Below are positions 32,689-40,988 of a DNA stretch of 64,000 nucleotides, one piece after another. A model generated the notes under the pieces. It had not been told where the DNA came from. It was given only the letters and a program-made list of their open reading frames with translations, and did no database searches. Every line of letters begins with the position of its first letter. Position 1 is the first letter of the stretch. A program made the translations under genes and the position numbers. Origin of the DNA: Christensenellaceae bacterium Phil1 (lineage in GTDB: Bacteria > Bacillota > Clostridia > Christensenellales > CAG-138); assembly GCA_001940855.1 (NCBI GenBank), contig MSGS01000045.1, positions 1-64,000 of the forward strand, in the 5' to 3' direction.

Positions 32689-34986
32689 TTAATAGTTCTC
32701 GAAGAAGTCGGCCTCGTCCATGAGATAGTAGGCCGAATAGTTATCATACTGAGCCGGATCGATGGTCATATTGAAGGAGAAATCGTATGCGGCGCTGTTG
32801 AAGCCGGTAGCAAAGTTGATTGCGTTCAGCTTGGCCACGCCGTCCCAACCGTAGTCGGTCATCTGGCTCAGTTCGCCGTAGAGACCGGTATTGAAGTCGG
32901 TGGAGGTATATACGATGTAGGCGCCGATCTCGGTGGTGGCATTGGGGTTAGACTGCCATGCGGTGATCAGCATGTCGGTTACGTTGTTGGGCTGAGTGCC
33001 GAAGTAGTTGATTGCCAGCGGCATGTAGAACTCGCCATCGATCTCAACGGTCTTGTAAGCGCCGTCGGTGGACTTAAAGGCGATGTTCTGCGGGGAGCGC
33101 TCATAGCCTTCCAGCTTCTTATAGCGGACGGGGTCGGTGCCGGCAACGTAGGGTTCACCCTTTTCGTTGTAGATCCAGCCGCCTTCGTCGAGAACCGCGT
33201 TAGCGGAGTCGGAGCTGTAAGCATACTGGTTCAGTATGATTTCGTCCTCAACGGCCTTGTAGGCGGAGAAGCCGGTGTAGTACGGACCATGCACAACGGA
33301 GCCGAAGCCGCCGGTGAAGGTCTGCGCGAACTCGGGACGGTTGATGGTGTAGCAGATGGCCTGACGCACTTCGGCAAAGGCGGTGGGGCCAAGGTCGCAG
33401 CGGAAGCCGAGCTTACCGTAACCGGCGCGGTCGTAATGGGTTTCGGCGAACTTGCCTTCGCCTTCGTCAACTATTTTAAGGGCAGCCTTGGTTTCGTCAC
33501 CGCCGGTGATGCCGGAGATGATGTCGATTTCGCCCTTGAGGAGCTGGTCGTTCTGGGTTTCGCTGATAACCTTTACATAGGTGAGGGTTTCGATGCTGGG
33601 CTTGCCGCGGGCATCGTCGCCGGGATAGACGGGGTTCAGCGTCAGGGTAGCGGTCCTGGAGGAAGCGTCATAATTGGACACTACATAGGGGCCGCTGTAG
33701 GGAAGGTCGGAATCCCACTTCAGATTATTGTTGATAACGTCAACCATAACAAAGGCGTCAACGCCGTCCTTGGCTTCCTTCTTATAGAAGCCCTCGGAGA
33801 GGCCGCACTCGTTGTTCTCGTTGACTATGATCTCGTTCTCGCCAAGGTACATCTGCATGGGAGCAGGGCTGAAGCCGGCAAAGGTTATCAGATAGTAGTA
33901 ATTGGCATAATCAGCCTGATAGGTGATGGCAAAGGTGTAATCATCAAGGAGCTGCACGCCCTTGAAGTAAACCTGATCGCCCTCGCCCTCATAGGCCTTG
34001 AATTCATCGAAGCCTTCAACAACCTGGCCCGCATTGCCGTTGCCGCCGGCAGCCACCGCCACATTGGTGGAGTTGACCAGCAGGGAAGCAATGTAGTTCT
34101 TGGCGGTGATGGGGGTGCCATCGGAGAACTTCATGTCATCGCGGATCTTGATGGTGTAGGTCAGGGTGCCGTCCTCGTTCTTAACGTGGGTGGGCTCTTC
34201 GGCAACAGCCATCATGTTCCATGCATAGGAACCGTCGAAGCCGGACATAACGGTGGAATAACCGGTGGTCAGATTCTGGATGTCCAGATCGGAAGAACCG
34301 GGTGAGGACTTGCCCCAGGACGCGTTGCGGAAGCTGCCGGAAAGCTCGGTGCTGCTGCCGAGAATGAAGGAGCTGGTTTCGCCTTCCTTAACGGTGGCGG
34401 CAACGATGGCATCCGCGGGTCCCCAGTAAGGAGAGGTCGCGAAATTTTCAATCTTGGCATTGTAAACATCAAAGTACTGGTTGGAGTAGAGGGGTATTTC
34501 GCATACCAAGGAGTTCCAGCGCTGGATGTAAAGCTTCCACCATTCGGCGTAAACGTCATCTTCGGTCTTGTACTTGTCGCTGCCCTCGGGCACGCTGCAG
34601 TTGTAAACCATGGCCATGGAAAGGAAGTCCATACCAAGCTCATAGGTCTTGCCCTCGTACGTTACGGTGGCGATGCCGTCCTCATCCTCTTCAACCATGT
34701 CTATGGTGATCTTGGAGCCGATCTTCTTATAGACAGAGGTGTAATCCTGATGGACGATGGCGCCGTTCTCGTCTACCACATAGTTCGGAGCAACGGGGTC
34801 GGTGCCCGCGTTGGGATCCGAAGGAGTATCGGTGCCCGCGTTGGGATCCGAAGGAGTGTCGGTGGTCGGTGCATTGGTCTGCTGATCACCGCCGGTGGGA
34901 TTCTGCGGCTGGCAGCCTGCGACTACGCAAAAGACCATCATGGCAGCCAGCATCAGTGCAAAGAACTTTGCAAATTTGATTTGCAT
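32689..34986 (-). CDS. oppA: Oligopeptide-binding lipoprotein OppA-like (SBP family 5)
   Basis: Extracytoplasmic solute-binding lipoprotein of the SBP_bac_5 family. Signal peptide and lipobox (VVAGC, Cys at about 25), then a low-complexity Thr/Asp/Pro tether containing a 10-residue tandem duplication (TDTPSDPNAG twice). Family motifs include DDMKFSDGTPITAKNYIAS and GPYVVSNYD. At 765 residues it is about 200 longer than classic OppA. It is promoter-proximal, has a strong AAGGAGG, and would be the most abundant subunit. Confidence 0.93.
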   Translation of the reverse strand: MQIKFAKFFALMLAAMMVFCVVAGCQPQNPTGGDQQTNAPTTDTPSDPNAGTDTPSDPNAGTDPVAPNYVVDENGAIVHQDYTSVYKKIGSKITIDMVEEDEDGIATVTYEGKTYELGMDFLSMAMVYNCSVPEGSDKYKTEDDVYAEWWKLYIQRWNSLVCEIPLYSNQYFDVYNAKIENFATSPYWGPADAIVAATVKEGETSSFILGSSTELSGSFRNASWGKSSPGSSDLDIQNLTTGYSTVMSGFDGSYAWNMMAVAEEPTHVKNEDGTLTYTIKIRDDMKFSDGTPITAKNYIASLLVNSTNVAVAAGGNGNAGQVVEGFDEFKAYEGEGDQVYFKGVQLLDDYTFAITYQADYANYYYLITFAGFSPAPMQMYLGENEIIVNENNECGLSEGFYKKEAKDGVDAFVMVDVINNNLKWDSDLPYSGPYVVSNYDASSRTATLTLNPVYPGDDARGKPSIETLTYVKVISETQNDQLLKGEIDIISGITGGDETKAALKIVDEGEGKFAETHYDRAGYGKLGFRCDLGPTAFAEVRQAICYTINRPEFAQTFTGGFGSVVHGPYYTGFSAYKAVEDEIILNQYAYSSDSANAVLDEGGWIYNEKGEPYVAGTDPVRYKKLEGYERSPQNIAFKSTDGAYKTVEIDGEFYMPLAINYFGTQPNNVTDMLITAWQSNPNATTEIGAYIVYTSTDFNTGLYGELSQMTDYGWDGVAKLNAINFATGFNSAAYDFSFNMTIDPAQYDNYSAYYLMDEADFFENY
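34801..34860. repeat. 30-bp tandem duplication in oppA
   Basis: Two adjacent 30-base units (34801-34830 and 34831-34860) differing at one position. They encode the repeated TDTPSDPNAG of the lipoprotein tether, so copy number can vary without a frameshift. Confidence 0.95.
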
Positions 34987-35127
34987 GTTTTTTCCTCCTT
35001 GTTTTTTTATAGTTTTTTTATATTTTACCGCTCATGTCGGAAAATATCATGTTGTGCTCTTGGATAAATCGGCTGGATATTTGCATGGTAGAACTGCATA
35101 TACGGCCTTTCTATCATCTTGTAATGA

Positions 35128-35168
35128 ATTCTATCACATGGCAGAATAAAATGCAACATAAATGTTGC
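35128..35168 (-). promoter_or_regulatory. Promoter of the opp operon with overlapping inverted repeat
   Basis: TTGCAT (35151-35156), 17-base spacer, TAGAAT (35128-35133). A 7-2-7 palindrome GCAACAT-AA-ATGTTGC (35153-35168) overlaps the -35 and is a candidate operator. The leader of about 135 bases shows no recognised riboswitch. The rest of the gap to the tRNA (35169-35398) shows nothing I can support. Confidence 0.65.
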
Positions 35169-35398
35169 GCCGTTATGAATACTGCATGTCAAATATGCAA
35201 TTTTCCCCAAAAACAGGCATACTCTGCGCATATTACCGTATGTGCGGATATGTATTTTTTATGCCCGTACCGCTTTCATACGCTTGCATTATTTGCCGTT
35301 CGCACCGTTCTTTGCCGATGCATCGTTTACGGCCGCGCCCTTTTTGCGCAAATTCCCCCTGTGCGGCGCGCGTGTGCGGCTAATTTTTTAATTCGCGC

Positions 35399-35426
35399 TT
35401 GCATCCTATCCTCAATATGATATAAT
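35399..35426 (+). promoter_or_regulatory. Promoter of tRNA-Arg
   Basis: TTGCAT (35399-35404), 16-base spacer, perfect TATAAT (35421-35426), 13 bases before the mature tRNA 5' end. Confidence 0.8.
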
Positions 35427-35439
35427 AGCAAAGCAGCGT

Positions 35440-35516
35440 GTGCCCATAGCTCAGCTGGATAGAGCGTCAGACTCCGACTCTGAAGGCCGAAGGTTCGAAT
35501 CCTTTTGGGCACGCCA
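35440..35516 (+). tRNA. tRNA-Arg(CCG)
   Basis: A 77-base cloverleaf: acceptor GTGCCCA/TGGGCAC, D-arm GCTC/GAGC, anticodon stem TCAGA/TCTGA with loop CTCCGAC (anticodon CCG, reading CGG), T-arm with GTTCGAAT, discriminator G and encoded CCA. A GCAC/GTGC hairpin with a T6 tract at 35533-35551 is a likely terminator. Confidence 0.97.
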
Positions 35517-35612
35517 TATGCAAAAAGTATCTGCACGGCGGGTGCTTTTTTCTTTATGTTTTCATTTTTATGATGTACAATTTCTATATAATGCATGAAA
35601 GGGCGATAAGCT

Positions 35613-36116
35613 ATGAAACATACAACGCTTTGCTATATAGAAAAAGACGGCAAATACCTTATGCTGCACCGCATAAAAAAGCAGCACGACGTGAACCACG
35701 ACAAATGGATAGGCATAGGCGGGCATATTGAGCCGAACGAAACGGCGGACGAATGCATACTGCGCGAAGCCAAGGAGGAAACCGGCCTTACGCTGACAAG
35801 CTTTATAAAATGCGGGGAGATACTGTTCGACAGCGCCCCGTGGCCAGAGGAGATGATGCACCTTTATTATGCGGATGGATTTACAGGGGAACTGACGGAC
35901 TGCGACGAAGGCGAACTTGTGTGGCTGGACAAAGCAAAGCTGAAAGAACTGCCTGCATGGGAAGGCGACTTTATATTCCTTGAGCTAATGGAGCGCCGCG
36001 CGCCGTACTTTGAAATGGAGTTGCATTACAACGGCGAAACGCTTGACCGCGCAATATTGAACGGCGCACCCTTGCCCCTGCCGAACTGGCGGGATGCGAT
36101 AGACACCCTGTATTGA
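35613..36116 (+). CDS. NUDIX hydrolase (8-oxo-dGTP diphosphatase-like)
   Basis: A 167-residue NUDIX protein with a perfect box from Gly37 to Leu59 (GHIEPNE, then REAKEETGL). The N-terminus (TTLCYIEKDGKYLMLHRIKK) and the WIGIGGHIE context match the MutT/NUDT1-like group that removes oxidised purine nucleotides, though other nucleotides are possible. Probably cotranscribed with the GNAT gene 29 bases downstream. Confidence 0.92.
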   Translation: MKHTTLCYIEKDGKYLMLHRIKKQHDVNHDKWIGIGGHIEPNETADECILREAKEETGLTLTSFIKCGEILFDSAPWPEEMMHLYYADGFTGELTDCDEGELVWLDKAKLKELPAWEGDFIFLELMERRAPYFEMELHYNGETLDRAILNGAPLPLPNWRDAIDTLY

Positions 36117-36145
36117 CCGCAGTAATTGAACGCTGAGGATATTCC

Positions 36146-36610
36146 ATGCTTGATATAATAAGGCTTTATGATTCAAAAACAAAAAAGGCCGTTGCGCGGG
36201 GCATACTGGAAGCCCTTCCGGAATGGTTCGGCATTGCGGAGGCGCGCGAGGAATACATTGCACAAAGCGCCGCCGAGCCATTTTGGTGCGCCTATGACGG
36301 CGATAAGCCGATAGGCTTCCTTTATATACACCAAACGGGCGACGCAACGCTGGAGCTTTACGCAATGGGCGTTTTGAAGGAATACCACCGCCTGGGCGCT
36401 GGCAAGGCATTATTCGCCGCGGCATATGAATATGCGCGCGCAAACGGCTATTGCTTTATTCAGGTAAAAACGGTACAAATGGGCAAATACGCGGACTACG
36501 ACAAAACGAATCTTTTCTACAAGTCGCTCGGGTTCAGGGAGTTCGAGCTGTTCCCAACGCTTTGGGACGAGCATAACCCGTGCCAAATCTATGTTATGGC
36601 GGTAAAATAA
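36146..36610 (+). CDS. GNAT family N-acetyltransferase
   Basis: A 154-residue acetyltransferase: beta4 LELYAMGVLKEYHRLGAGKAL holds the acetyl-CoA loop (Y-H-R-L-G-A-G), followed by VKTVQMGKYADYDKTNLFYKSLGFREFE. The MGKYADYDKTNLFY segment is found in a recurrent small GNAT group of Firmicutes, function unknown. Ribosome site GAGGA. A hairpin ACGCAC/GTGCGT (36617-36634) lies directly after the stop. Confidence 0.9.
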   Translation: MLDIIRLYDSKTKKAVARGILEALPEWFGIAEAREEYIAQSAAEPFWCAYDGDKPIGFLYIHQTGDATLELYAMGVLKEYHRLGAGKALFAAAYEYARANGYCFIQVKTVQMGKYADYDKTNLFYKSLGFREFELFPTLWDEHNPCQIYVMAVK

Positions 36611-36690
36611 AGCGATACGCACCACTTAGTGCGTTTGCATAGCTTCATTCGCCGCCAACAAATTCACCCAAGCGCAGCGGTATATGGAAT

Positions 36691-36728
36691 AAAAGCCTCG
36701 GCGGGAAATCTCCTGCTGAGGCTTTTTT
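36691..36728. terminator. Bidirectional terminator
   Basis: AAAAGCCTC/GAGGCTTTT stem extended by GGC, T6 on the plus strand and A4 on the other side. It serves the NUDIX-GNAT unit and the convergent sigH operon. Confidence 0.88.
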
Positions 36729-36746
36729 GCGGTACATCCGTATTTA

Positions 36747-37385
36747 TCATGTTCTTGATTTAAGATACGCTTCCAGCTTTTTCTTTATGCGCTGCAATGC
36801 GTTATCCACCGTTTTCGGCCCACGGCCCAGCACCGCGGCTATTTCCTGATAGCTGCGCCCTTCCAAGAATAACTCCAGCACGTTCTTTTCAAGCGGCGTA
36901 AGCATGGTATCCAGCATTTTTGTCATGTCCGTCATGCTTTCGCGGCTTATTATAAGCTCCTCCGGATTATCCGTGCGCGCGGCCGGCATTGTGTCTATCA
37001 GCGTGCGTTCGTTTTCGTCGTCCGTGGCCTTATAAAAGGATATATATGTGTTCAGCGGAACGTGCTTTTTGCGCGTGGCCTGCTTTATTGCGGTTATAAT
37101 CTGGCGCACTATGCACAGCTCCGCAAAGGAGCGGAAGCTCATGTCGTGCCCCGGCTCGTAATCGCGCACGGCCTTATACAGGCCTATCATCCCCTCCTGA
37201 AGCAGATCTTCCCTGTCCGCCCCTATTAGGAAATACGGCCTCGCCTTTATGCGCACCAAGTTTTTGTGCCGTTCGCACAGCGCTTCCTCTGCCCATGCTT
37301 CGCCGCTGCGCGAAAGGGCTATCAGTTCTTCATCGCTCAGCTCTTCCGCGCACTGCGCCGCTGTGCTCCCGTCAATGTGTTCCAC
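36747..37385 (-). CDS. sigH: RNA polymerase sigma factor SigH
   Basis: Sigma-70-like factor of 212 residues of the Spo0H/SigH type. Region 2 contains GADREDLLQEGMIGLYKAV and YEPGHDMSFRSFAELCIVRQI; region 4 ends with LEGRSYQEIAAVLGRGPKTVDNALQRIKKK. In spore-formers it opens the sporulation and stationary-phase programme; its presence suggests, but does not prove, spore formation. A GTG start at 37385 is used. It follows rlmB by 18 bases in the conserved mrnC-thyX-rlmB-sigH order. Confidence 0.94.
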   Translation of the reverse strand: MEHIDGSTAAQCAEELSDEELIALSRSGEAWAEEALCERHKNLVRIKARPYFLIGADREDLLQEGMIGLYKAVRDYEPGHDMSFRSFAELCIVRQIITAIKQATRKKHVPLNTYISFYKATDDENERTLIDTMPAARTDNPEELIISRESMTDMTKMLDTMLTPLEKNVLELFLEGRSYQEIAAVLGRGPKTVDNALQRIKKKLEAYLKSRT

Positions 37386-37403
37386 TATGCCTCGTCCCTT
37401 TTA

Positions 37404-38534
37404 TCAGTTTTTCCTTATTCCGTCCTGCCTGCGCTTTTCAAACATAAGCACCGCCGCAGCTACGGCCGCATTGAGCGAATCTATTTGGCCAAACATGGGT
37501 ATGGACACAAGGAAGTCGCACTTTTCCTTTACCAGCCTGCCTATGCCGTCCCCCTCGCTGCCTATCACCAGCGCAAGCGCGCCTTCCATGCGGGCGGACG
37601 TCATCGCCGTGCCGCTCATGTCCGCGCCGGCTATCCACAGTCCCTCGTCCTTCAGCCGCGCTATGGCGTTGGCAATGTTTGCAACGCGGGCAATGTGCGC
37701 GTATTCAACGGCGCCTGCGCTTGCCTTGCAGGCAGCTGCCGTAACGCTTACGGCGCGGCGGCGCGGGATTATTATGCCGTGCGCACCCGCGCAAACGGCA
37801 CTCCTTATTATGGAACCGAGATTGTGCGGATCCTCTATCCCGTCAAGGATTATTATGAACGGCTTTTCGCCCTTTTCTTTGGCAAAATTCAATATGTCCG
37901 CTATTTCGCAATATTCAACGCCCGGCACCATTGCCACTATGCCCTGATGGTTGCCGGTTTTCTGCCCGTGACCGAAGGGCATGCAAAGCTCGTCCAGCTT
38001 TTCGCGCACAACGCTGTCCACGCGGATGTTATTGTCCCGCGCAAGGTTGATTATCTCCCTGAGGGAACCGTCTATCTCTTTGGTCACCAGTATCTTATCT
38101 ATGCTCCTGCCGCTGCGCACAGCCTCGCGCACGGCATTGCGGCCCATTATAAGGTAGGGCGGCTCATCCTGCTCCTCGTTCGCCTGCGGCGCGTTCTCCG
38201 CCTGCTTATCGCGGGCCTTATATGCGATTTCCTCGCGCTTTGCCTTATAATTATCTTCCTTCTTGGCGCGGTCGTAGCGGCCTTCGGCATTGTCCCGCTT
38301 TTTATAATACGGTTTCTGCTCGCCGTCCTTATAATACGGCTTCTGCTCCGCTCCCCTGCGGTCGTTCCCGCGGTTAAATGATTTTCCGCCTTTATTATAT
38401 CCGCCTTCGGGGCGCTTTCCGCCGCGCTCCTGGCGGCTGGAATAGGTTACGGGCATACCGTCGCGGAATACCACCTCGTTCACGTTGCGCTGCTCATCGC
38501 GGCGATAGTTGCGGCTGTTATGATACTGGGCCAT
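37404..38534 (-). CDS. rlmB: 23S rRNA (guanosine-2'-O)-methyltransferase RlmB
   Basis: SPOUT-fold methyltransferase expected to modify a G in the peptidyl-transferase P loop (G2251 in E. coli numbering). Catalytic-domain motifs: ILDGIEDPHNLGSIIRSA, RRAVSVTAAACKASAGA and IGSEGDGIGRL, then IPMFGQIDSLNAAVAAAV. The substrate-binding domain starts at YLIMGRNAVREAV (about residue 127). The first 125 residues are an Arg/Lys/Gly/Tyr-rich disordered extension, probably an RNA-binding tail; standard RlmB is near 250 residues, this one is 376. Confidence 0.95.
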   Translation of the reverse strand: MAQYHNSRNYRRDEQRNVNEVVFRDGMPVTYSSRQERGGKRPEGGYNKGGKSFNRGNDRRGAEQKPYYKDGEQKPYYKKRDNAEGRYDRAKKEDNYKAKREEIAYKARDKQAENAPQANEEQDEPPYLIMGRNAVREAVRSGRSIDKILVTKEIDGSLREIINLARDNNIRVDSVVREKLDELCMPFGHGQKTGNHQGIVAMVPGVEYCEIADILNFAKEKGEKPFIIILDGIEDPHNLGSIIRSAVCAGAHGIIIPRRRAVSVTAAACKASAGAVEYAHIARVANIANAIARLKDEGLWIAGADMSGTAMTSARMEGALALVIGSEGDGIGRLVKEKCDFLVSIPMFGQIDSLNAAVAAAVLMFEKRRQDGIRKN

Positions 38535-38562
38535 TTTTATTTCTCCTTAAATATTTGTCTTG

Positions 38563-39330
38563 TTATATGCAGTTTTCGCGTGCAAAGCGCGATATTTCGG
38601 CGTCGCTTGCGCCGGATGCCGCCAGTTTCTTAAGCTTTTCCAGCCTTTCGCGTACCTCGCCAGCCTTGCCGCAGCTCATTTTGCCCTCCGGACATGCGCC
38701 CGATGCGCAGGACGGCCCGCATATGGAAAAAAGCGACGGCGCTTCGCGCATGCACATGCCAAGCATTGCCCATGCCAGCGCGCGTATCTCCCACTGCGCT
38801 CTATTGCAGCAGCGAAGGTTGAAAAAGTGCATGAGCTCCCGCGCGTTCATTGTGAATACCATTCGTGTTTCCGCGGCGTTGGGCAGCATGAAGCGCGCAT
38901 CCTCCGCAGGAATGCCGAGCGAAAGCCAATGCTGATAGAATTGTTCGCACTGCTGTATCTGCGCAATGTATTCAAGCTCCGCTTCCTCTCCAAGCGCCTT
39001 TACGCTGGGGGGAACGATATAGTCAAGCGCATCCTTTTTAACATAGCGCTGGGACTGCACGGAAAAGCTTGCTATGCGGTGGCGCGTTATTTGCGCCAGC
39101 AGCGCGCGGCTCACTCCCTGCGCCGCAAAAGTGAACGATGCATGCTCTATCGGGGAAAGATGCCCCAACGATATAAGCTTTTTAACAAAGCTTTCGCTTT
39201 TGCCCTGCACAGCGTCCTTGAGCGAAAGAATGTCGCTGTCGCTGTAACAAAGTCTGCCCGCCAAAGCTATTGCCGTTTCGGGTTCTGGCGTATGGCAAAG
39301 CAGCAGCGCCTCCATATTTCTTTGCGGCAT
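38563..39330 (-). CDS. thyX: Flavin-dependent thymidylate synthase ThyX
   Basis: FAD-dependent enzyme making dTMP from dUMP with methylenetetrahydrofolate as carbon donor. The ThyX motif RHRIASFSVQSQRY (RHRX7S) is at about residues 83-96. Further elements are HLSPIEHASFTF and the C-terminal RCCNRAQWEIRALA. At 255 residues it includes a Cys-rich tail (CGPSCASGACPEG) sometimes seen in clostridial forms. CGGAGG precedes the ATG. Confidence 0.96.
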   Translation of the reverse strand: MPQRNMEALLLCHTPEPETAIALAGRLCYSDSDILSLKDAVQGKSESFVKKLISLGHLSPIEHASFTFAAQGVSRALLAQITRHRIASFSVQSQRYVKKDALDYIVPPSVKALGEEAELEYIAQIQQCEQFYQHWLSLGIPAEDARFMLPNAAETRMVFTMNARELMHFFNLRCCNRAQWEIRALAWAMLGMCMREAPSLFSICGPSCASGACPEGKMSCGKAGEVRERLEKLKKLAASGASDAEISRFARENCI

Positions 39331-39353
39331 TGGTTTATCCTCCGTTTTGCTGT

Positions 39354-39794
39354 TTATTCAAGTATAAGCTTCATCAGCTCCGTAAGCCTTTCATCCCGGC
39401 CGTTAAGATATAAATACCCTATCAGCGTCTCCAGCCCCGTGGCCGTGCGGTAATCGGAAATGGTAGCGTTCTTGGCCACCGTACCAAGGTGCGAATTGCG
39501 CCCGCGCTTGTATACGCCCATCTCCTCATCGTCAAGCAGCGGCTCTATTTTGCGGAAGCCCTCCGCCTGCCCCTTGGCGCATACGCGCTTTGCGCTCATC
39601 AGGTGCAGCTCATGCACCTTCGCGTCCGCCTGCGTTACCAGCAGCGTGCGCACATACAGATCAAAAACCGTGTCCCCTATAAAGGCAAGGTTAAGCGCGG
39701 GCAGCTGCGCTGCCTTCTGCTCTCGCTCGCCCGTGGGCAGGGCGCGGCGTATTGCGGCGACTATTGCGCCGGTTTGTTCAAATGCATTCTCCAT
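39354..39794 (-). CDS. mrnC: Mini-ribonuclease 3
   Basis: RNase III-like catalytic domain without the dsRNA-binding domain; in Bacillus it matures 23S rRNA ends. The 146-residue protein has NLAFIGDTVFDLYVRTLL (metal Asp) and GRNSHLGTVAKNATISDYRTATGLETLIGYL, split here as GRNSHLGTVAKNATISD and TGLETLIGYLYL. Normally follows cysS; cysS is absent here and the gene has its own promoter whose start lies at the ATG (see 39802-39830). Confidence 0.95.
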   Translation of the reverse strand: MENAFEQTGAIVAAIRRALPTGEREQKAAQLPALNLAFIGDTVFDLYVRTLLVTQADAKVHELHLMSAKRVCAKGQAEGFRKIEPLLDDEEMGVYKRGRNSHLGTVAKNATISDYRTATGLETLIGYLYLNGRDERLTELMKLILE

Positions 39795-39801
39795 CAATTA
39801 T

Positions 39802-39830
39802 ATTATAAATGTGTACAGCCGTGAAATCAA
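39802..39830 (-). promoter_or_regulatory. Promoter of mrnC, probably leaderless
   Basis: TTGATT (39825-39830), 17-base spacer, TATAAT (39802-39807). The predicted start at about 39795 is one base before the ATG at 39794, and no ribosome site exists. Confidence 0.7.
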
Positions 39831-39860
39831 TAAAAAAGCGGGTGTTAAATTCCCGCTTTT
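39831..39860 (-). terminator. Terminator after the LCP gene
   Basis: AAAAGCGGG/CCCGCTTTT stem (39852-39860 with 39834-39842), with a minus-strand T-run. Confidence 0.88.
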
Positions 39861-39864
39861 GCTT

Positions 39865-40983
39865 TTACTCCTGCGGTGTAACGTCCTGATAGAAAACCTC
39901 TATCATTGTATCAAATACGGATTGCTTATCAAGCGTCAGCTCAACGTGATCCTCGTCGCTCACTATGGATTCACCTTCAAGCTTGTATATGTCGCCGGAA
40001 AAGGACATGCCCGCCGCCTCGGTAGCGAGATATGTAAGCTCGCTCACGTCAAGGTCGCTCAGTATATACTTGCTCAGCGAAGAATATATGTTCAGCACGC
40101 ACGCCGGATTTTCCGCCACCTTCTGCCGCGCGGTCTGTATCATTGCAAGCAGATATTGCTTCTGGCGCGCCATGCGCTCCGCATTGCCGGTTTCGGTAAG
40201 CTGGCGGCTGCGGATATATGCCGCGGCCTGCTTGCCGGTAAGCGTAACCTCCGCGCCTTCCTTCATATTTTTGCACCCGGGCATGTTGCTGAACGGATAA
40301 TCCCCCTTTATCGTAACCGTTATGCCGCCCAGCGCATCGTTCAGGTCCGCTACGCCGCCCATATAGAACGCGGCATAGCCGTCTATCTGCAATCCGTAGA
40401 ACAGCGCAGACACAGCCTCCCTGCAAAGTTCGCAGCTTACGTTCAGCCCGTCCCCGTATGAATACGAAAGGGCTATCTGCGCGCGGCCTACGCCCGCCGT
40501 GTTGCCGTCCTTATCCAGTATTGCCATGTCACACATGGTATCGCGGTTGACGGCTATGAGCGACATTTTGTCGTTCACCGTATCAAGCGAGGCCAGTATT
40601 ATAACGTCCGCCTGGTTATCGTTGCCGTATTTCAGCGGCTCTTTTGGCTTTTTGTTGGAGTCCACACCTATGAACAGCAAATTTATAAGCCCATCTTTGT
40701 ATTTATAATACCGCCCGCCGCTGGTGATATCGTAATCTATCGGCACGCTCGGCGTGGGCGCAGGTGTGGGCGCGGCAATGCCGCCGTTCTCATCCGGTTC
40801 TGCCGATGCGGGAACCTCAACAAGCATAGGTGCCTTGGTTTCCTTACCGCTGAGCGATGCGCGCCCGCTCATCCATATTATAAGCGCCGCGCACACCAGC
40901 GCCGCCGTAAGCGCCGCCAGTATTATGAATATCAGCAATATCGGGCTCAGCCGTTTGCGTTTTTTTGCGTTCGTATTTTCCAT
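39865..40983 (-). CDS. LytR-CpsA-Psr (LCP) family protein
   Basis: Membrane-anchored enzyme that attaches phosphate-linked glycopolymers (teichoic acid or capsule-like) to peptidoglycan. One N-terminal helix (about residues 12-38), a Pro/Ala-rich spacer, then the LCP domain with LLFIGVDSN, the Arg/Asp pair in AVNRDTMCDM, and YIRSRQLTETGNAERMARQKQYL. At 372 residues it is full length. Five bases behind the sortase gene, so expressed with it, and fits a cell-surface assembly locus. Confidence 0.94.
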   Translation of the reverse strand: MENTNAKKRKRLSPILLIFIILAALTAALVCAALIIWMSGRASLSGKETKAPMLVEVPASAEPDENGGIAAPTPAPTPSVPIDYDITSGGRYYKYKDGLINLLFIGVDSNKKPKEPLKYGNDNQADVIILASLDTVNDKMSLIAVNRDTMCDMAILDKDGNTAGVGRAQIALSYSYGDGLNVSCELCREAVSALFYGLQIDGYAAFYMGGVADLNDALGGITVTIKGDYPFSNMPGCKNMKEGAEVTLTGKQAAAYIRSRQLTETGNAERMARQKQYLLAMIQTARQKVAENPACVLNIYSSLSKYILSDLDVSELTYLATEAAGMSFSGDIYKLEGESIVSDEDHVELTLDKQSVFDTMIEVFYQDVTPQE

Positions 40984-40988
40984 GTATA

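Noticed and set aside
35169..35398. Possible short genes between oppA and tRNA-Arg
   Set aside because: Frames open in this interval lack ribosome sites and recognisable protein features.
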